Assembly: GCA_002282555.1 (NCBI GenBank)
Contig: NCJR01000111.1
Span: 1-11,096 of the forward strand
DNA length: 11,096 nucleotides
Direction of reading: 5' to 3'
From: Rhodobacterales bacterium 34-62-10
GTDB taxonomy: Bacteria > Pseudomonadota > Alphaproteobacteria > Rhodobacterales > Rhodobacteraceae
Made by a program: the position numbers and the translations under genes. Positions 7,816-11,096 of this stretch are shown piece after piece; position 1 is the first letter of the stretch, and the number at the start of each line of letters is the position of its first letter. A model generated the notes under the pieces. It saw nothing but the letters and a program-made list of their open reading frames with translations, was not told where the DNA came from and ran no database searches.

Positions 7816-9102
7816 CTACTTTCCAACGCAGAAGCTGGAGAAAATTTCGTCCAGCAGGTTTTCCACATCCACACGGCCGACCAGTGATTCCAAGGCGCGA
7901 ATCGCCTGCCTGAGTTCTTCGGCAACCAGATCATACATGTCCGGGCCCATCCTGAGGTGCCGCGCCGCATCTTCCAGTGATGCGACCGCCCGCAACATGG
8001 CCACCCTGTGACGTTCCCGCGTCGCGATTCCAAGCCCGGCCAGCCGACCTGACAGCTTTGACGTGATCTCGCCTACCAGAGATTCGATCCCTTCGCCACT
8101 GATCCCGGACACGGCGCCGGATTTATCGTCGAGCAAATCCGCCTTGGCGCGCAGGATGATGTCATCGGGTTCCGGTACCATATCGGGCGCGGTATTCTGA
8201 TCGACAAGAAACACGCGAAGGTCAGCCAAGGCTGCGCGCTCCCGCGCGCGACGGATTCCGATTTCCTCGATGACATCGGTGGTGTCGCGCAGGCCTGCCG
8301 TGTCGAGCAGGGTCACAGGGAGGCCACCAAGATCCATCCGCACTTCGATCACGTCCCGCGTCGTGCCGGCGTATTCAGACGTGATCGCCGCCTCTCGGCC
8401 AGCCAAGGCGTTCAGGAGCGTTGATTTTCCCACGTTTGGCGCGCCGACGATGGCAACCTCGAATCCCGACCGAACACGTTCCGCTGTGGTGACACCGGCG
8501 CTTTCCCGCAGCAGATCCTTGTGGACGGCAGTCAAGAGCGCCGACACCTCGGGGGTGACGTCGAAGGGCACATCCTCATCGGCGAAATCGATCGTCGCTT
8601 CGAGCAGCGCTGCCGCCCGGATCAGGTCGCGGCGCCATGTTTCGGCGAGTTTTCCCAGATCGCCTGACAGCACGCGGAGCGCTTGGCGCCGCTGCGCCTC
8701 AGTCTCGGCGTCGATCAGATCGGCAAGGCCTTCGACCTGCGCCAGATCGAGCCGCCCGTTTTCAAGCGCGCGCCGGGTGAATTCACCCGCTTCTGCGGCA
8801 CGCAGGCCGGGGATCGCGGACAGGTTTCGCAAGACGGCGCCGACAACCGCGATGCTGCCGTGCAGTTGGAATTCAACCACCTGTTCGCCGGTGAAACTGC
8901 CACCTTCGGGAAAAACAAGAACGAGGGCTTCATCCAGCCTGACGCCGTGAGCATCCGTCAGGACCCGCAGCGCAGCGCGGCGCGGTTCAGGCAGATCGCC
9001 GCAAAGCTGAACACAGGCATGATGTGCCAGCGGGCCAGAGATACGAATGACCGCAACACCGGCACGGCCCTGCGCGGTGGCAAGTGCGTAAACCGTATCC
9101 AT
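7816..9102 (-). CDS. mnmE: tRNA modification GTPase MnmE (TrmE)
   Basis: MnmE is the GTPase partner of MnmG in wobble-uridine modification. It binds a folate one-carbon donor and is activated by G-domain dimerisation with potassium. The product is 428 residues. The N-terminal folate-binding domain starts [22 protein letters not shown] (2-23) and includes [25 protein letters not shown] (106-130). The G domain shows G1 GAPNVGKS (220-227), G2 GTTRD (246-250) and G3 DTAG (267-270). The expected NKxD G4 motif appears as AKAD (319-322). The C-terminal CVGK ends the protein with the family cysteine (Cys425). The ATG at 9102 has only a poor upstream AGG at about 11 nt. The TAG stop forms part of the AGGAG ahead of mnmG, so the two partners are probably coupled in translation. 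Confidence 0.97.
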   Translation of the reverse strand: MDTVYALATAQGRAGVAVIRISGPLAHHACVQLCGDLPEPRRAALRVLTDAHGVRLDEALVLVFPEGGSFTGEQVVEFQLHGSIAVVGAVLRNLSAIPGLRAAEAGEFTRRALENGRLDLAQVEGLADLIDAETEAQRRQALRVLSGDLGKLAETWRRDLIRAAALLEATIDFADEDVPFDVTPEVSALLTAVHKDLLRESAGVTTAERVRSGFEVAIVGAPNVGKSTLLNALAGREAAITSEYAGTTRDVIEVRMDLGGLPVTLLDTAGLRDTTDVIEEIGIRRARERAALADLRVFLVDQNTAPDMVPEPDDIILRAKADLLDDKSGAVSGISGEGIESLVGEITSKLSGRLAGLGIATRERHRVAMLRAVASLEDAARHLRMGPDMYDLVAEELRQAIRALESLVGRVDVENLLDEIFSSFCVGK

Positions 9103-9135
9103 TTGAACTGTAACCTTTTGTTTTAAAACATAAAG
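9103..9135. other. AT-rich 33-bp gap between rho and mnmE with a 12-bp palindrome
   Basis: TGTTTTAAAACA (9119-9130) is a perfect palindrome without GC pairs in the middle, followed on the minus strand by AAAGG and the mnmE start. It is too weak for a standard intrinsic terminator. It may carry a -10-like element for mnmE, but I could not pair it with a convincing -35 inside rho. Confidence 0.4.
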
Positions 9136-10425
9136 TTACGAGTTCATCGAATCGAAGAACTCGCTGTTCGTTTTGGTCTGCTTGAGCTTGGAAATCAGGA
9201 ATTCAATGGCGTCGGTGGTGCCCATCGGGTTCAGGATGCGGCGCAGAACGAAGGTTTTGTGCAGATCCTTGGCATCGACCAGCAGGTCTTCTTTCCGGGT
9301 GCCGGACTTGAGGATGTCCATCGCCGGGAAGACGCGCTTGTCGGCGACTTTGCGGTCCAGCACGATTTCCGAGTTACCGGTGCCTTTGAATTCCTCGAAG
9401 ATCACCTCGTCCATCCGAGAACCGGTATCGACCAGAGCGGTGGCGATGATGGTGAGCGACCCCCCCTCCTCGACATTGCGGGCGGCACCGAAGAAGCGCT
9501 TGGGGCGTTGCAGCGCGTTGGCGTCCACACCGCCGGTCAGGACCTTGCCGGAGGACGGCACGACCGTGTTGAAGGCACGACCCAGGCGGGTGATGCTGTC
9601 CAGAAGGATGACGACGTCGCGTTTATGTTCAACCAGACGCTTGGCCTTTTCGATCACCATTTCGGATACGGCGACGTGGCGCGTGGCGGGTTCGTCGAAG
9701 GTGGAGGAGATCACCTCACCCTTCACGGACCGCTGCATGTCGGTGACTTCTTCGGGGCGTTCATCGATCAGCAGAACGATCAGATAGCATTCGGGGTGAT
9801 TGCGTTCGATCGAATGGGCGATGTTTTGCAGCAGCACGGTTTTACCTGTGCGCGGCGGGGCCACGATCAACGAGCGCTGGCCTTTGCCGATGGGGGCGAC
9901 AAGGTCGATAATGCGGGCCGAGCGATCCTTGATGGTCGGATCTTCGATTTCCATTTTCAGCCGCTCGTCAGGGTAAAGCGGTGTCAGGTTTTCAAAGGCG
10001 ATCTTGTGGCGGGCTTTTTCCGGGTCTTCGAAGTTGATGGTATTCACGCTGGTGAGGGCGAAATACCGCTCTGTCTCCTCGGGGGCTTTCATCACGCCGT
10101 CGATGGAATCGCCGGTGCGCAGGGCGTATTGGCGGATCATCTCGGGCGAGACATAGATGTCATCGGGGCCGGGTAGGTAGTTCGCTTCGGGCGAGCGCAG
10201 GAAGCCGAAGCCATCCTGAAGCACTTCGAGCACGCCATCGCCGCCGATTTCCCAGCCTTCTTCCGCCATTTCCTTGAGGATGGCGAACATCATGTCGCCT
10301 TTCCGCATGGTCGAGGCGTTCTCGATCTCCAGATCCTCGGCCATGGCCAGAAGGTCTTTCGGGCTTTTGGCCTTCAGCTCTGCCAGGTTCAGGCGTTCGA
10401 TGGGTTCTGCGAGATCGTCGTTCAT
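9136..10425 (-). CDS. rho: Transcription termination factor Rho
   Basis: Rho is the hexameric RNA-dependent ATPase that ends transcription at factor-dependent sites. The product is 429 residues. The N-terminal helical domain is at about 11-55 ([20 protein letters not shown]). The RNA-binding OB fold is at about 58-125 ([32 protein letters not shown]). The ATPase core has Walker A APPRTGKT (189-196), [13 protein letters not shown] (218-230), Walker B VVILLD (271-276), the Q-loop [13 protein letters not shown] (293-305) and the R-loop region [21 protein letters not shown] (333-353). The start ATG at 10425 has AGGAT 7 nt upstream. A GTG 12 codons upstream (10461) would add [12 protein letters not shown], unlike the family and overlapping the leader, so it is rejected. 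The 122-bp leader carries a promoter candidate, a hairpin and a tiny upstream ORF. Confidence 0.97.
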   Translation of the reverse strand: MNDDLAEPIERLNLAELKAKSPKDLLAMAEDLEIENASTMRKGDMMFAILKEMAEEGWEIGGDGVLEVLQDGFGFLRSPEANYLPGPDDIYVSPEMIRQYALRTGDSIDGVMKAPEETERYFALTSVNTINFEDPEKARHKIAFENLTPLYPDERLKMEIEDPTIKDRSARIIDLVAPIGKGQRSLIVAPPRTGKTVLLQNIAHSIERNHPECYLIVLLIDERPEEVTDMQRSVKGEVISSTFDEPATRHVAVSEMVIEKAKRLVEHKRDVVILLDSITRLGRAFNTVVPSSGKVLTGGVDANALQRPKRFFGAARNVEEGGSLTIIATALVDTGSRMDEVIFEEFKGTGNSEIVLDRKVADKRVFPAMDILKSGTRKEDLLVDAKDLHKTFVLRRILNPMGTTDAIEFLISKLKQTKTNSEFFDSMNS

Positions 10426-10463
10426 GGGAAATATCCTGAAGACCGGGGGCAACCGCGGCACAT
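10422..10463 (-). CDS. Possible 13-codon upstream ORF in the rho leader
   Basis: An ATG at 10463 opens a frame of 13 codons ([13 protein letters not shown]) whose TGA overlaps the rho ATG in an ATGA junction. It has no clear ribosome binding site. It begins within the left arm of a possible 6-bp stem (AAGACC/GGTCTT, 10439-10444 with 10464-10469) that would lie just before the rho ribosome binding site. The idea of a leader peptide comes by analogy with rhoL ahead of rho in enterobacteria. There is no sequence match, and chance is a fair explanation. Confidence 0.15.
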   Translation of the reverse strand: MCRGCPRSSGYFP

Positions 10464-10482
10464 GGTCTTGTCTGAGGTGGAA

Positions 10483-10505
10483 ATGTCCACCCGGACGGGT
10501 GGCAT
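10483..10505 (-). promoter_or_regulatory. Stem-loop at the 5' end of the rho leader
   Basis: CCACCC (10487-10492) and GGGTGG (10497-10502) form a 6-bp GC-rich stem with a 4-nt loop. It extends by three more pairs (ATG with CAT) past a single bulged base. On the minus strand it is followed by ACATTTCC rather than a T run, so it is not a normal intrinsic terminator. It could be a 5' stabilising hairpin, a weak attenuator or a remnant hemJ terminator. Confidence 0.45.
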
Positions 10506-10512
10506 GCCCTGT

Positions 10513-10541
10513 TCTTTAGGTAAAAGCGGTCACCAAGTCAA
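10513..10541 (-). promoter_or_regulatory. Candidate promoter for rho
   Basis: On the minus strand TTGACT (10536-10541) is separated by 17 nt from TAAAGA (10513-10518). The -35 is strong and the -10 matches only three of six positions. Transcription would begin near 10506, so the leader hairpin at 10483-10505 would form the very 5' end of the mRNA. Confidence 0.4.
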
Positions 10542-10547
10542 TTCGGA

Positions 10548-10997
10548 TCAGAATTTGACGACGACAGCGATGACGATCACGAACATCAGGAGGGTCGGCA
10601 CCTCGTTCATGATGCGGTAGCTGCGGCCGGTGCGGGTGTTGGAGCCGCCGGCGAAATCCTTGCGGCGCTGGCCAAGCCACATGTGAAACCACGTCATCGC
10701 GATGACGGCGGCGGCTTTGGCCCATGGCCAGATCGCGGACCAGTCAACGATACCGGGTGTCATGACCAGAAGCAGGCCGAAAATCCAGACCGCAATGATC
10801 GACGGATTCATGATGTAGCGGTAGAGCTTGAATTCCATCACCGTGAAGATCTGATCCCGGCTGTCACCCGGCATCGATTGTTCGGCGTGATAGACGAAAA
10901 GGCGTGGCAGATAGAAGATGCCAGCCATCCATGTGATGACAGCCATGATGTGGATCGCCTTGATCCAAGGATAGGCCAGCGCCAGTAAATCGGTCAT
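10548..10997 (-). CDS. hemJ: Protoporphyrinogen IX oxidase HemJ
   Basis: HemJ is a small integral-membrane protein that oxidises protoporphyrinogen IX to protoporphyrin IX, the penultimate step of heme synthesis. It replaces HemG or HemY in most alphaproteobacteria and cyanobacteria. The product is 149 residues with about four hydrophobic segments (roughly 8-30, 62-80, 90-108 and 132-148). Conserved features are WIKAIHIMAVITWMAGIFYLPRLFVYH (11-37, with His16), FKLYRYIMNPS (56-66), WFHMWLGQRR (103-112) and YRIMNEVPTLLM (127-138). The ATG at 10997 has GAGGA 5 nt upstream. Older names are UPF0093 and DUF2269-like membrane protein. It is the first gene of the minus-strand block in this window. 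A separate promoter for rho appears to lie downstream of it. Confidence 0.93.
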   Translation of the reverse strand: MTDLLALAYPWIKAIHIMAVITWMAGIFYLPRLFVYHAEQSMPGDSRDQIFTVMEFKLYRYIMNPSIIAVWIFGLLLVMTPGIVDWSAIWPWAKAAAVIAMTWFHMWLGQRRKDFAGGSNTRTGRSYRIMNEVPTLLMFVIVIAVVVKF

Positions 10998-11096
10998 GGG
11001 ATCCTCGTGAAACCTGAACCCTCTTAAAAAAGAAATATATAAGAGAAAAGGATGATGTTTTTGTAGGGTAGGCGTTTGGCTGGGGATTATCGAGTT
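10998..11096. other. AT-rich region upstream of hemJ, probably carrying its promoter
   Basis: This 99-bp end of the window has no coding signal. On the minus strand it contains an AT-rich stretch TTATATATTTCTTTTTTAA, with TATATT as a possible -10 for hemJ but no good -35. CTCTT (11021-11025) and AAGAG (11041-11045) form a weak 5-bp inverted repeat around it. GTGAAAC near 11007 resembles half of a parS site only. Confidence 0.35.

Noticed and set aside
9259..10176. 305-codon plus-strand open frame
   Set aside because: It is antisense to rho. Its length is explained by the GC-rich codon bias of rho on the other strand.
10487..10502. Intrinsic terminator for hemJ
   Set aside because: The stem is good but no T run follows on the transcribed strand, and it lies downstream of a candidate rho promoter.
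10998..11020. GTGAAAC upstream of hemJ as a third parS site
   Set aside because: Only one half of the palindrome matches. The other half lacks GTTTCAC.
10998..11096. Replication origin with DnaA boxes
   Set aside because: The region is AT-rich and the gene neighbourhood is origin-proximal in relatives, but I found no TTATCCACA-type boxes in this short stretch.

Overview
The window is a dense, ordinary-looking stretch of chromosome, almost certainly from an alphaproteobacterium of the Rhodobacterales (Roseobacter/Rhodobacter type). The reasons are the moderately GC-rich sequence, protein wording typical of that group (for example HrcA, HemJ and the 428-residue MnmE), and the block hemJ-rho-mnmE-mnmG-rsmG-parA-parB, which in alphaproteobacteria lies in the origin-proximal chromosome-segregation region. 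No mobile element, CRISPR array, tRNA or rRNA gene is visible. All eleven main genes are recognisable housekeeping genes.

Layout: (1) 1-963, minus strand, is hrcA, the heat-shock repressor, cut by the left edge so that its C-terminus is missing. (2) 964-1078 is a divergent intergenic region with a promoter candidate for hrcA. (3) 1079-3543, plus strand, is a compact operon rph-rdgB-hemW (RNase PH, non-canonical purine NTP pyrophosphatase, HemW heme chaperone) joined by two exact 8-nt overlaps. (4) 3552-10997, minus strand, reads in the order of transcription hemJ, rho, mnmE, mnmG, rsmG, parA, parB. From mnmE onward the genes touch or overlap (2-nt gap, 4-nt overlap, 8-nt overlap, 4-nt overlap), which suggests one operon. 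hemW and parB converge with only 8 nt between their stop codons.

How the genes fit together: MnmE and MnmG form the complex that modifies uridine 34 of tRNA, and RsmG methylates 16S rRNA. ParA and ParB form the chromosome-partitioning pair. Two perfect 16-bp parS sites, where ParB loads, lie inside the same operon: one over the start of mnmG (7797-7812) and one in the 5' part of rsmG (5850-5865). The segregation proteins are therefore encoded next to their own DNA target. HemJ and HemW both belong to heme metabolism but lie in different transcription units.

The most unusual feature is a perfect in-frame 45-bp tandem duplication inside mnmG (6813-6904). It repeats 15 residues ([15 protein letters not shown]) of a strongly conserved motif that other MnmG proteins carry once. 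Other points of interest are the two parS sites read in different frames by two genes, a leader hairpin and a 13-codon upstream ORF in front of rho, and an imperfect G4 motif in MnmE. I found no convincing new multi-gene system.
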